Below are positions 25,546-33,669 of a DNA stretch of 41,698 bases, piece by piece. Where the stretch lies: contig JANXNM010000540.1 of assembly GCA_025354065.1 (NCBI GenBank), positions 1 through 41,698 on the forward strand, in the 5' to 3' direction. The notes beneath the pieces were generated by a model, which saw only the letters and a program-made list of their open reading frames with translations, was not told the DNA's origin and made no database searches. The translations under genes and the position numbers were made by a program. Each line of letters begins with the position of its first letter. Positions within the stretch are counted from its first letter, which is position 1. The stretch is from Synechococcales cyanobacterium 340R_concoct_173_sub. Lineage in GTDB: Bacteria > Cyanobacteriota > Cyanobacteriia > Leptolyngbyales > Leptolyngbyaceae.

Positions 25546-26527
25546 ATCTTCTAAGAAGAAAACTAAAACTGACACAGATGCTCCGATCGAGGAGTTAGTC
25601 CTAGGCACAGATGTGGAAGTCTTGAGCGATGATGAATTAACTCCAGAAGCTTTAGCACGATCGGTGCCCAAAAGTAATAGCGATTATTTGGGCTTGTCTG
25701 ATGATTCAGTTGGAATTTTTCTCCGAGAAATGGCGAGATATCCGCTGCTGAACCAGACTGAAGAAATTGAACTGGCCCGTGAAATTGCTAAAGGCGGACC
25801 TGTTGGAGAGCGGGCTAAGCGAAAACTGGTGCGAGCTAATCTTCGATTAGTTGTTTCTATTGCTAAAAAATATCTTAATCGTGGTGTTCCATTCTTAGAT
25901 TTGATTCAAGAAGGATCCATGGGCTTGATGCGGGCAGCGGAAAAATTTGACTATGAGCGGGGTTATAAATTCTCGACCTATGCCTACTGGTGGATTCGTC
26001 AGGGAATTACGAGAGCGATCGCATCTCAGAGTCGCACTGTGCGTCTTCCGGTTCACATGGTTGAAAAATTAAACCAAGTCCGTAAGGTTCGTCAAACACT
26101 ATCTCAGGAATTCGGTCGTCGGCCTACGAAGCAAGAGCTAGCGGCGGCGCTTGATATGGACGAGGATAAGCTGGACCAGGTTTTGGATGTGAGCCAACGG
26201 ACTTTGTCGCTCCATGCATGGGTCGGTAAGGACGAAGACACGGAGCTAATGCAGCTTATTGAAGACTCGGACAATATTCCCCCAAACGAAAATCTTGATC
26301 GTAAATTATTGAGCGATCGGTTGAATTCGGTGTTGGATCACTTAAGCGATCGGGAGCGGGAAATCATCCGTCTACGCTATGGTCTTGAAGATGGTCAGCA
26401 TTATACGTTGACCGAAATTGGTAAAATCTATGACTTGTCCCGTGAACGGGTTCGTCAAATCCAAGCGAAAGCTATGCGGAAACTGCGCCATCCCCGTCGC
26501 CAAGCATTGCTCAAGGATTGGGTTTAA
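25535..26527 (+). CDS. Group 2 sigma-70 family RNA polymerase sigma factor
   Basis: A 330-residue sigma factor. Region 1.2 is at about residues 55-85; region 2 (about 112-165) has [17 protein letters not shown] for core binding and [10 protein letters not shown] for -10 recognition; region 3 follows; region 4 (about 265-325) has [15 protein letters not shown] and the helix-turn-helix [19 protein letters not shown] for the -35 box. It is shorter than the main cyanobacterial SigA and ends in LLKDWV rather than the SigA-type tail, so a group 2 alternative factor is likely. Which one (SigB to SigE) cannot be said. It is followed by a receiver protein 145 bases on. Confidence 0.92.
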   Translation: MATKSSKKKTKTDTDAPIEELVLGTDVEVLSDDELTPEALARSVPKSNSDYLGLSDDSVGIFLREMARYPLLNQTEEIELAREIAKGGPVGERAKRKLVRANLRLVVSIAKKYLNRGVPFLDLIQEGSMGLMRAAEKFDYERGYKFSTYAYWWIRQGITRAIASQSRTVRLPVHMVEKLNQVRKVRQTLSQEFGRRPTKQELAAALDMDEDKLDQVLDVSQRTLSLHAWVGKDEDTELMQLIEDSDNIPPNENLDRKLLSDRLNSVLDHLSDREREIIRLRYGLEDGQHYTLTEIGKIYDLSRERVRQIQAKAMRKLRHPRRQALLKDWV

Positions 26528-26672
26528 GTCTCTCTCAACTACCGTTTAAGTAAGTGACGATCGTTACGTGATATTTAAGACATCAAATTCCACTACTTGA
26601 AGCTCTATCTTGTTGCCTAGTCCTTCAGATAGAAGACCAATTTGGATGTCCGCACTACTATAGAAATGTCGA

Positions 26673-27104
26673 TTGGGTCTACATAGTGTGTTAACGGTTT
26701 CTTGTGAGCGTCCTTTGCTTCGTGTTTTAGTGGCTGATGATCATGAATTGACCCGATTTTCTCTTAAGCTTGCGCTCAAGAACCATTTGGGTGTTGAACT
26801 AGTTGGCATTGCCACCAACGGCTTGGAAGCCATTAATTGTGTCAGAGAATGTATGCCCGACGTGGTTATCTTGGATCTTCAAATGCCTGTTGTAGATGGA
26901 TTGACGGCAGCCAGAGAAATTAAAAAGCTGTGTCCTGGAATTCAGATTCTAGCCTATTCTTCTTTAGAGGATAATCGGGTCGAGCAGTTATTACAAGATT
27001 CTGTGATTGACGGAATTTGTCGTAAGGATACCTCCACTTCCGAAATTATTGCTCGCGTGAAAGTCCTAGGGCAACCGTTTCTGGTTGAATATCCTGTGTT
27101 TTAA
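26673..27104 (+). CDS. Stand-alone response regulator receiver protein
   Basis: A receiver domain with no output domain, 143 residues at most. The acidic pair Asp22-Asp23, phospho-acceptor Asp68 (ILDLQMP), switch Ser96/97 and Lys118 are all present, so it should be phosphorylatable. The sequence is closest to NarL/LuxR-type receivers, yet ends before any HTH. The start is uncertain: TTG at 26673 or GTG at 26688. It lies behind the sigma factor on the same strand and might be part of its control, by phosphate relay or by protein contact, which is inference. Confidence 0.82.
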   Translation: MGLHSVLTVSCERPLLRVLVADDHELTRFSLKLALKNHLGVELVGIATNGLEAINCVRECMPDVVILDLQMPVVDGLTAAREIKKLCPGIQILAYSSLEDNRVEQLLQDSVIDGICRKDTSTSEIIARVKVLGQPFLVEYPVF

Positions 27105-27252
27105 TTTATAAGTTTCTAACACGCAAATCTGCATCCAACTGTAATCAAAAATCAAAATAGTACTTCAGCCTTTTATTTTATTTTTTGGCTGAATCGATAC
27201 TCGTTTTTTATGGCGATCGAAAAGTCCGATCGGAAAACTTACTCACTGACTA

Positions 27253-27669
27253 CTAATTCAAGGGTGATACTAATAAGGTGTAGCTGGGTTTGGCCGCACT
27301 GCGACTGCCCACAAAGACTTTGTATGTTCCGCGTGTCCAGCGCCCAGTCAGTTCAGCTTCGCCATTAGAGAAGTTGTCGGTTTGGATGCAGAAGCGTTTG
27401 CCTTGGCTGTTGATCAGTAAGAGAGTTGTTTCGCTGTCACCTTTGACCCGGAAACGTCGATCGCTGTCTTCGGTGATTTCCACAGTATATTGTGGTTTGT
27501 CGATCGTGGTGGTTGCACAGGTAGCTGAATTAGCCATACCCTGTAGCGTTGCCGCTTGACTTGCGTTATTGATTGAGAGAGTGTTAGAGGCTTGTGCATG
27601 TGCGCTGGAGAAGACCAAGGGAACAGCGGCACAAGCAGTAATAAATGCAGAGACTAATTGGCGTGTCAT
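27253..27669 (-). CDS. Secreted beta-sandwich-like protein, family unknown
   Basis: A 138-residue protein with a signal peptide (cleavage probably after SAHA, residue 25). The mature part has a Cys pair (about 51 and 93) and alternating beta-strand patterns ending WTRGTYKVFVGS...YTLLVSPLN. That ending resembles the last strands of pre-peptidase C-terminal (PPC) domains, but the similarity is weak. It is a single gene, convergent with the receiver gene. Confidence 0.7.
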   Translation of the reverse strand: MTRQLVSAFITACAAVPLVFSSAHAQASNTLSINNASQAATLQGMANSATCATTTIDKPQYTVEITEDSDRRFRVKGDSETTLLLINSQGKRFCIQTDNFSNGEAELTGRWTRGTYKVFVGSRSAAKPSYTLLVSPLN

Positions 27670-27870
27670 GGTAGGTACCCCATCGGGGAAAATCTTGGCT
27701 TCACCCTTTCAGTATGGAAGTAATGTTCATTACTCCTTGAGTGATTTAGACCTGTTTCCGAAGTGTCACTGTTGACAGGAATAGTCGTATTTTTACTTTA
27801 AAAACTTTTACAAAAAAAGGAACCGATCGGATGTGCGATCAATTCCCATTAATTCCAAATTATCCAATCG

Positions 27871-28746
27871 TTAGAAGTACTTCTTCAACAACAAATTAAG
27901 ATTTTTCTTTGTGGTTTCTGAAACCTTGTCCATTGGGGTCAAGACTGCGTATTTGAGTGCTGAGTGTGCGTCTGATTCAAACGGATCTGCACTCAGACGA
28001 CGTACTGCTTCCTTAATGACTTCCTGGGCATTTTTTGCATTTTTATGCAGATTTGCTATCACCATTTCTACCGTCACACTCTCGTGATCGGTATGCCAAC
28101 AATCGTAATCCGTTACCAGCGCCAAGGTCGCGTAGGCAATTTCGGCTTCACGAGCTAGCTTGGCCTCTTGCAGATTGGTCATCCCAATGATGGTGGCCCC
28201 CCAACTGCGATAAAGGTTTGACTCTGCTTTAGTTGAGAATGCCGGACCTTCCATGCAAACGTAAGTTCCGCCGCTATGAATATCAATGCTATCCAGATTG
28301 CAGCTTTTTGCTGATTCTAGGAGCAAATTGGCTAGCTTTGGACAAACTGGATCGCCGAAGGTAATGTGGGCGACGATGCCATTGCCAAAAAAGGTTGAAA
28401 TCCGATCGCGGGTCCGATCGATAAACTGGTCTGGAATTACCATATCTAATGGCTTGGCTTCAGCTTTTAATGAACCCACTGCCGAGGCTGAAATAATGTA
28501 TTCCACGCCCAAACTTTTCATAGCGTAGATATTGGCCCGAAAGTTAAGCTCTGTAGGCAAAATAGTGTGGTTACGGTTGTGGCGAGCCAAAAAAGCCACC
28601 CGTGTCCCATACAAGAGGCCTGTGATGATTGCATCCGATGGGGCACCGAAGGGCGTGTCTACAGTGATTTCTTCAATATCCTTCAGCGCCTCCATTTTAT
28701 AAAGACCACTTCCGCCAATAATTCCAATTTTAATGTCCTGCGCCAT
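27871..28746 (-). CDS. mtnP: S-methyl-5'-thioadenosine phosphorylase
   Basis: Splits methylthioadenosine, the by-product of polyamine synthesis, into adenine and methylthioribose-1-phosphate for methionine salvage. The 291 residues carry the purine nucleoside phosphorylase family-2 marks: [10 protein letters not shown] (8-17), the phosphate-binding RHNRNH segment near 55, ASAVGSL near 90, and [13 protein letters not shown] near 165 followed by [15 protein letters not shown] with the substrate-site Met. Length is normal. Downstream, on the same strand, nothing is close; upstream is the Tab2-like gene 24 bases away. Confidence 0.95.
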   Translation of the reverse strand: MAQDIKIGIIGGSGLYKMEALKDIEEITVDTPFGAPSDAIITGLLYGTRVAFLARHNRNHTILPTELNFRANIYAMKSLGVEYIISASAVGSLKAEAKPLDMVIPDQFIDRTRDRISTFFGNGIVAHITFGDPVCPKLANLLLESAKSCNLDSIDIHSGGTYVCMEGPAFSTKAESNLYRSWGATIIGMTNLQEAKLAREAEIAYATLALVTDYDCWHTDHESVTVEMVIANLHKNAKNAQEVIKEAVRRLSADPFESDAHSALKYAVLTPMDKVSETTKKNLNLLLKKYF

Positions 28747-28770
28747 GACTACTCATAAAAATAAAAGAAC

Positions 28771-29247
28771 CTAAAGCAGCGTACCATTCCGCAATAGCCA
28801 CAGCCCACTCTGAGTCATGCCAGAATCATCGGGTTGAATCATCAAAAAATGTAATCCCTTGGCGGCAATTTTCCGGCTTGTAAAGAGTTCGCCCGCCTGA
28901 CGCATTTCTGAATCTTCAAAGGTTGCGAGGATATGCCGATCGACCTCCCCCGAGTGCAAAATAATCCCATCCGGCGCACCTTGACTATAAATTACTTCAT
29001 GGGGCACCGATGCATCAATCCACCGCGCGATCGTCATGGATTTACGGCCTCCGGTGATGGCGATTCCGGGTAAAAATTGGTCTGATGCCAAGCCTAAATT
29101 TAGCGGCTGCCATTCACTGGGTAAGGACTGTACGGGAATCATGCGGCCTGAGAAATAGTCCCAAAAATCTCCGGCGGTTAAACTTGCAAATTGCCAACGA
29201 TCGCCCCAAAGCTCTTCCGGCAGTGGTACAGGTGGATTACGTTTCAT
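28771..29247 (-). CDS. Half-length Tab2/Atab2-like protein (C-terminal domain only)
   Basis: A 158-residue protein that matches the C-terminal half of the Tab2/Atab2 (DUF1092) family from memory: PLPEELWGDRWQFASL at the start, LNLGLAS, GGRKSMTIARW, GAPDGIILHSG and a tail GLHFLMIQPDDSGM. Full-length members are about 270-300 residues and in plants and algae help translate photosystem I mRNA. Here about 110 N-terminal residues are missing and the permease gene ends 14 bases upstream. It may be a 5'-truncated copy or a free-standing domain. Family assignment is likely but not certain. Confidence 0.65.
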   Translation of the reverse strand: MKRNPPVPLPEELWGDRWQFASLTAGDFWDYFSGRMIPVQSLPSEWQPLNLGLASDQFLPGIAITGGRKSMTIARWIDASVPHEVIYSQGAPDGIILHSGEVDRHILATFEDSEMRQAGELFTSRKIAAKGLHFLMIQPDDSGMTQSGLWLLRNGTLL

Positions 29248-29261
29248 AAAAATAAGGTGCC

Positions 29262-30275
29262 TTAGAGGAATAGATTTAGCACTAATGCCGCCAAAAATGT
29301 CAGCAGCGCTGCCACGGCAAATAGATAAAAAATCGCACGGGGCTTAAACATTGTCAATAATAGGCCGATCGCCTTCAGGTCAATCATGGGGCCAAAGACT
29401 AAAAATGAAACCAATGAACCCGTTGTAAAGGTTGAGGCAAAGGACAGCGCAAAAAATGAGTCTACGGTTGAGCAAATGGATACCAGCGCGGCCAAGGTCA
29501 TCATCGCCACAATAGAGGTCACCGGATCTTGCCCCAAGCCCAGCACCACCTCACGCGGCACAAAGCTTTGAATCACCGCCGCCACCAAACTTCCCACAAT
29601 CAACACCGCTGACAGTTCTCGCAATTCTTGGGCCATGCCTTCGACCAGTAGTTTGATGCGCAATCCGATCGGTTGGTTAACCATTTCCATCATGGTTGCC
29701 TTCATCGCTTGAGCATCGTCCGTCGGCAAGGGGGTGTTGGATTTTCCTAGGAAAAATGTCCCGGAGGAGAGGAGAGAGTTTTCCGCCAATCGCCCTTGTT
29801 CCCGTTTGCGTCGTGTATCTAAGCTCGTGACCAACGATGGCTGCAAAAATGGTGAGAGGTCAGACTGCAAACTAAACAAAAATCCCATTAATGTTGCGAT
29901 CGCTAGCGACAGTCCAATCCGTAAAAAGACAATTTCTGGCTGGTCGCGGAATGCGGTCCAAGTGGCCCAAAACACAATTGGATTGATAGTAGGTGCTGCG
30001 ATTAAAAACCCGATCGCGACCGATGCAGGTGCGCCTTGGGTCATTAAGCGCCGCGCCACTGGAATATTGCCACATTCACAGACTGGAAATAAGAATCCAA
30101 TGCAGCTTCCAAATAAGGAGCCGAGGAGTGGATTTTTGGGCATCCAACGAAGAAGCTGACGTTCACTGACAAAAAAGGTCAAAATCCCCGAAAAAAAGAC
30201 CCCAATCAATAGGAATGGGATCGCTTCAATCATTAAACTGAGGAATAGAGTAAAGGTGCTATTAAAATGCTCCAT
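29262..30275 (-). CDS. UPF0718 (DUF318/ArsP-like) permease
   Basis: A 337-residue membrane protein with eight or more hydrophobic segments. The family mark is FPVCECGNIPVARRL (about 63-77), followed by GAPASVAIGFLIAAPTINPIV; the second half has a related helix pair with SICSTVDSFFALSFA. Some relatives export organoarsenicals through the Cys pair of this motif; the substrate here is unknown. A charged loop (about 150-205) separates the halves. It lies 14 bases before the half-length Tab2-like gene and may be co-transcribed. Confidence 0.88.
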   Translation of the reverse strand: MEHFNSTFTLFLSLMIEAIPFLLIGVFFSGILTFFVSERQLLRWMPKNPLLGSLFGSCIGFLFPVCECGNIPVARRLMTQGAPASVAIGFLIAAPTINPIVFWATWTAFRDQPEIVFLRIGLSLAIATLMGFLFSLQSDLSPFLQPSLVTSLDTRRKREQGRLAENSLLSSGTFFLGKSNTPLPTDDAQAMKATMMEMVNQPIGLRIKLLVEGMAQELRELSAVLIVGSLVAAVIQSFVPREVVLGLGQDPVTSIVAMMTLAALVSICSTVDSFFALSFASTFTTGSLVSFLVFGPMIDLKAIGLLLTMFKPRAIFYLFAVAALLTFLAALVLNLFL

Positions 30276-30319
30276 GCTCTATAACTCTGCAAACTATTTG
30301 CTTACGATATGAAATCAAA

Positions 30320-30391
30320 TGGCTCTGGCGAGGTTTGAACTTGCGACCTTGGGCTTATGAGTCCCCTGCTCTACCACTGAGCTACAGAGCC
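30320..30391 (-). tRNA. trnM: tRNA-Met (anticodon CAU)
   Basis: A 72-nt cloverleaf read on the - strand. The acceptor stem GGCTCTG/CAGAGCC and D stem GCTC/GAGC are perfect, and the anticodon loop is CTCATAA. The T loop is TTCAAAC. CCA is not encoded; A73 is followed by TTT. The anticodon stem has only three G-C pairs with G27-A43 and A31-G39 mismatches, and the T stem has an A51-C63 mismatch. It starts with G and has a full acceptor stem, so it is an elongator type (or Ile-tRNA with modified CAU), not initiator. Confidence 0.85.
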
Positions 30392-30530
30392 GTAACCTGC
30401 CTATTACAATACTGATTTGATCGTCCTAAGTCAAGCGATCGCCGCCATTTTTTTCGCCGATCGCCATGGCCTCTCGATCGAGATCACGATCATGGATCCA
30501 TATCTTATGAAGAGGTATATGTAGCCCAAA

Positions 30531-30567
30531 AACGACGTTGCAAAAAATAATAGCGTCGCTTTTAAAA
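30531..30567 (-). terminator. Possible terminator after the LysM/M23 gene
   Basis: A short stem cgacg/cgtcg (30533-30537 with 30554-30558) has an A/T-rich 16-base loop and is followed on the - strand by a T run. It lies about 60 bases after the M23 peptidase stop. Confidence 0.35.
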
Positions 30568-30619
30568 CTATCAAAGACCTAATCTCATTCAGTTTTCGAT
30601 CGGTCTATGTCGCGGAGGT

Positions 30620-32272
30620 CTAGCCACGATTGTTAGGCAAATAGGCCATAGGATTAACGGCACCTTGACCACCGGGATGAATTTCAAAGTGAAGGTGAGG
30701 TCCAGTACTGTTGCCCGTACTTCCCATGAGAGAAATTTGTTCACCTTGGCTTACTTGTTGACCAACGGAAACCAAAATTCTATCGTTGTGTGCATACCGT
30801 GTCATCGTGCCATCGGCATGGTCGACTTCGACCAAATATCCGAACCCACCGTCATTGTATCCAGCGTAGGAAATAACACCCGGTGCAGCGGCCACAATGG
30901 TAGTCCCTATGGGTGCTGCAATATCAATGCCTCGGTGAGGACGACCCCAACGCTGACCATATCCAGAGGTCATCACCCCTTGAGATGGCCAAATAAATCC
31001 ATTCATAGCACCGCCGCCCTTACCGCGAGGTAGGTAACTATCCGCTGCACCGATCGTCGGCATTTCAGGGGAGACCATTCGACGGGTCGAAGGCTGAACC
31101 AATGGGGCATAGGCATCAGTACCAACAGAAACACGAGCTAGTACCCGAGGGGCAATAGATCCCTTGATTTCCGGAACGCTTTGGAACGGTACTGGCGTAA
31201 GACCACGGCTCGTGGATGCATTACCTAGGTCTGGATTCACGATTGGACGTTGAATTGTAGGTAGTGATGGCGTTGGTAATGTGCCGACTGACTGAATCGA
31301 TCGTACGTCAGGTCGGTATGCAACTGTTGTGGGCTGATATTTCTGACGTGCTTTTGTTACATCCGCCATTAAGCCATCAGCATAACGACGACTTTCAACA
31401 GCCTGACCCGGTAGAGGCGGAGCTGGAGCTTCAGCTTCTGATTCCACATTGAAAGATGGGGTTGATGTCGCAATCGTCTGGAATACTTCAGGATATACAG
31501 GTGCGACCTTTTTTGGGGCAACCTTCAGAATCTGATCGGTCTTTAGGACATTTTGGTTTGTGATTTGATTCAACGATGCGAGCGCTGATGGAGACATTCC
31601 ATGGCTTCGAGCGATCGTGGATAGATTCTCACCTGGCGAAACCTGATGGGTTACAAATTCAGATGACTGAGCTTGGATAAATGGAACTGATGCTAATTTA
31701 AATTCCTCAGAACCAAACTTCGTAGATCTTTTGCTTACTACAGAGGGCTGCTTCTTCACCTTTGAAGTTGCACTATCTTGACGAATCTCAACAAGTCTAC
31801 TTGGAACTAACTGCGTCTTCACCTCGTCTAAAGAAATCACCTGACCAACGCGGAGAACTGAGTTCGCATCCAATTGGTTTAGCAGAGCGACAGTTTGAAG
31901 ACTCACACCGTGAATTTTGGCGATTTGGGATAAATTTTCCCCTTCTTGAACCGTATGATGCGAGGGCACTGATACTTGCCGTGCTGATTCAGTCGAATTT
32001 GAAGATGCAAGAGTAGGAATCAATTCTTGGGCAACTCTGGGTGCCTCAGTACTCAATGCGTCAGTGCTATCGATCTCTACTGCGATCGCAGCATCTCCAG
32101 CATGCAGAGCAAAGAGTCCACAAGTCCCGATTATTGCAACACCAAACATTGCAGTAGAACCATACGAGCGGTGAGGTGCATGAGTCATTTTCTTACCGAG
32201 ACCTCCATCAGAAGAGGCTTCGCTACCACACATGTCGGTAGAGATACTTTTCTGGGGAATTGTGCTTTCCAA
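30620..32272 (-). CDS. LysM and M23 peptidase cell-wall hydrolase
   Basis: A 550-residue envelope protein. A membrane or signal helix (about 42-60) is followed by two LysM domains (about 107-150 and 210-253), each with HxVxxGENLSxIA at the start, then a Pro-rich linker and a C-terminal M23/LytM domain. The zinc site is RPHRGIDIA and the second His pair is in GPHLHFEIH. It should cut peptide bridges in peptidoglycan or activate amidases. The start TTG at 32272 has AGGAGG seven bases upstream and is preferred over a TTG at 32302; no ATG lies closer to that site. Confidence 0.93.
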   Translation of the reverse strand: MESTIPQKSISTDMCGSEASSDGGLGKKMTHAPHRSYGSTAMFGVAIIGTCGLFALHAGDAAIAVEIDSTDALSTEAPRVAQELIPTLASSNSTESARQVSVPSHHTVQEGENLSQIAKIHGVSLQTVALLNQLDANSVLRVGQVISLDEVKTQLVPSRLVEIRQDSATSKVKKQPSVVSKRSTKFGSEEFKLASVPFIQAQSSEFVTHQVSPGENLSTIARSHGMSPSALASLNQITNQNVLKTDQILKVAPKKVAPVYPEVFQTIATSTPSFNVESEAEAPAPPLPGQAVESRRYADGLMADVTKARQKYQPTTVAYRPDVRSIQSVGTLPTPSLPTIQRPIVNPDLGNASTSRGLTPVPFQSVPEIKGSIAPRVLARVSVGTDAYAPLVQPSTRRMVSPEMPTIGAADSYLPRGKGGGAMNGFIWPSQGVMTSGYGQRWGRPHRGIDIAAPIGTTIVAAAPGVISYAGYNDGGFGYLVEVDHADGTMTRYAHNDRILVSVGQQVSQGEQISLMGSTGNSTGPHLHFEIHPGGQGAVNPMAYLPNNRG

Positions 32273-32380
32273 TCGAAAACCTCCTAAATGTCCAGCGTTC
32301 AACTGTTCTTAGAGCCACACACATCATTCAAAATTCCATCTACAGTCGAGCTGTAAGAAAAATGAATGTACTCCGACCAC

Positions 32381-32410
32381 ACTTTAGTTACGTAATGTTG
32401 CTTTTGTCAA
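32381..32410 (-). promoter_or_regulatory. Promoter candidate for the LysM/M23 gene
   Basis: On the - strand TTGACA (32410-32405) is followed after 18 bases by TAAAGT (32386-32381). It would give a leader of about 100 nt ending in AGGAGG before the TTG start. Confidence 0.4.
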
Positions 32411-32607
32411 ACGGAAATATTTCTATCTCTCAATGCTTTGCAACGAAACTATATCTAAATCGAATAACAAATAATAACCAGTTCCATGGAAACTGCTGGA
32501 TTTGTTAAAGAACATCTGATTGCTCAAGTACCTTAACAGGAAAAAACAATCTTGGCATATGTCTCGTAGATGAGTTTGCCCTAAGTGTTGTGCAGAACTT
32601 GGGGAGT

Positions 32608-32795
32608 GCCCGATACTACTGCCTTGTGGCGATCGGGCCTAAGTGTGTCGGTAAAATCAATCATCTAAGACACCTCTTAAAATTGGTGTAATACAGTTTA
32701 GACAAGGAGTCCAGGCTTTGTCAGTACCACTCAGCTTAGGTGCAAGACCGAAGATTGAGCTATCACTTCGCCTACCTATGTTGACCAATAGATAG
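32608..32795. ncRNA. Structured element with five consecutive hairpins
   Basis: Stems seen by eye: gcccgat/atcgggc (32608-32638, with an inner gcc-ttgt-ggc), acacc/ggtgt (32670-32689), gacaa/ttgtc (32701-32722), ctca.ctt/aag..tgag (32730-32759) and ctacctat/atagatag (32772-32795). The strand is not fixed because stems read both ways. It lacks the marks of tmRNA, RNase P, SRP RNA or a c-di-AMP (ydaO) riboswitch. It may be an untranslated leader, a small RNA or an unknown regulatory RNA. Confidence 0.4.
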
Positions 32796-32826
32796 AGCTT
32801 GAGGAGTCAGTATTTCTGCGGATCTT

Positions 32827-32928
32827 ATGATTGGAAATTGTTATCACTGCCAGAAGCCCTTTTGTGGCGCATGTGACGGACAAAATAAAAATGTTTCCGA
32901 TCGCAAAATAAAAATACTGCATCCCTAG
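32827..32928 (+). CDS. Possible small zinc-knuckle protein (33 aa)
   Basis: An ATG frame of 33 codons with NCYHCQKPFCGACDG near residues 4-18: two CxxC pairs four residues apart, the spacing of zinc ribbons and treble-clef knuckles. A basic tail follows (KNVSDRKIKIL). GAGGAG lies 20 bases before the ATG, too far for a standard ribosome site, so translation is unproven. It follows the hairpin cluster on the + strand and faces trmL. Confidence 0.35.
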   Translation: MIGNCYHCQKPFCGACDGQNKNVSDRKIKILHP

Positions 32929-33014
32929 ACTAATCCTATAAAACTCAGTAGCAATACGCCGGGGCTTAAATTCTCTTTATTTTAGGGTCTTTTAGAAAGG
33001 ATGTTCGTTCAGGT

Positions 33015-33482
33015 CTAGGGTGTATTCAAATATCCCAACTGCCGTCGCGATTCAAACAGCCCAACTGCCACACTAACCGAGAGATTTAGGCTGCGGACCC
33101 CCGTTTCTCCCATGGGAATTCTGACCAAGGTTGAGCATTGATCACACACTTCAGGGGACAAACCACTCGTTTCCTTGCCGTAGATCAACCAATCATTCTC
33201 ACGGTATTCGATTTGTGTATAACTCAATCGTCCACGAGTGCTAAAGCCAATCCATCGTCCTCCTAGTTCTTGACTGTGGCGAGCAAAGTCTTCAAAGGAC
33301 GCGTGGCATGTCAGGGGCACGTATTGCCAATAATCAAGGCCAGCACGTTTGAGGTATTTATCGCTTAATTCAAAGCCCAATGGCTCGATTAAATGTAGCT
33401 CTGTCCCTGTGGCGGCGCAGGTTCGGGCAATGTTTCCCGTGTTGGGTGGAATTTCTGGGTTAACGAGGACAATACGCGGCAT
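33015..33482 (-). CDS. trmL: tRNA (cytidine/uridine-34-2'-O)-methyltransferase
   Basis: A SPOUT-fold methyltransferase that methylates the ribose at wobble position 34 of some tRNA-Leu. Of 155 residues, VLVNPEIPPNTGNIARTCA opens the fold, IYGKETSGLS forms the first part of the knotted SAM site and IPMGETGVRSLNLSVSVAV the second. The length fits the TrmL group, which has no RNA-binding extension. It is a single gene, convergent with the region before it. Confidence 0.94.
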   Translation of the reverse strand: MPRIVLVNPEIPPNTGNIARTCAATGTELHLIEPLGFELSDKYLKRAGLDYWQYVPLTCHASFEDFARHSQELGGRWIGFSTRGRLSYTQIEYRENDWLIYGKETSGLSPEVCDQCSTLVRIPMGETGVRSLNLSVSVAVGLFESRRQLGYLNTP

Positions 33483-33669
33483 AGTAAGGGGTTTCAGGGA
33501 TATTGAGTAAATGAGCGTAGAACGATCTGTATAGTCTCTAAGGGCTAAACCTATAAACTTTCTTGATACTTAGATTCGATTGGGTCATTGATTAGTTTTT
33601 TAAATCAATTAGAAGGAGTATCTCAGAAAATATGATTTTCCTCCTCCTATATATTTTAGAAACTCAGAC

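Larger units (their letters stand above)
30276..30619. other. Spacer holding tRNA-Met and a possible terminator
   Basis: Besides the tRNA at 30320-30391 these bases carry repeated CGATCG cores (30436-30482) and a stem near 30533-30558. No protein gene was seen. Confidence 0.6.
32273..33014. other. 742-base region with clustered hairpins and a small frame
   Basis: No long gene is present. From the M23 side it holds AGGAGG (32280-32285), a - strand promoter candidate (32381-32410), five successive hairpins between 32608 and 32795, and on the + strand a 33-residue CxxC/CxxC frame (32827-32928) before the convergent trmL gene. Confidence 0.7.

Noticed and set aside
27164..27193. Bidirectional terminator between the receiver and secreted-protein genes
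   Set aside because: A 7-bp stem ttcagcc/ggctgaa exists, but the T run is in the loop, not after the stem.
32521..32826. c-di-AMP (ydaO) riboswitch, tmRNA or 6S RNA above the M23 gene
   Set aside because: Such riboswitches are known before cell-wall hydrolases, but the conserved GGGUGAA and GCUAACCUCGUA blocks are missing on both strands; no tmRNA tag or other known core was found.
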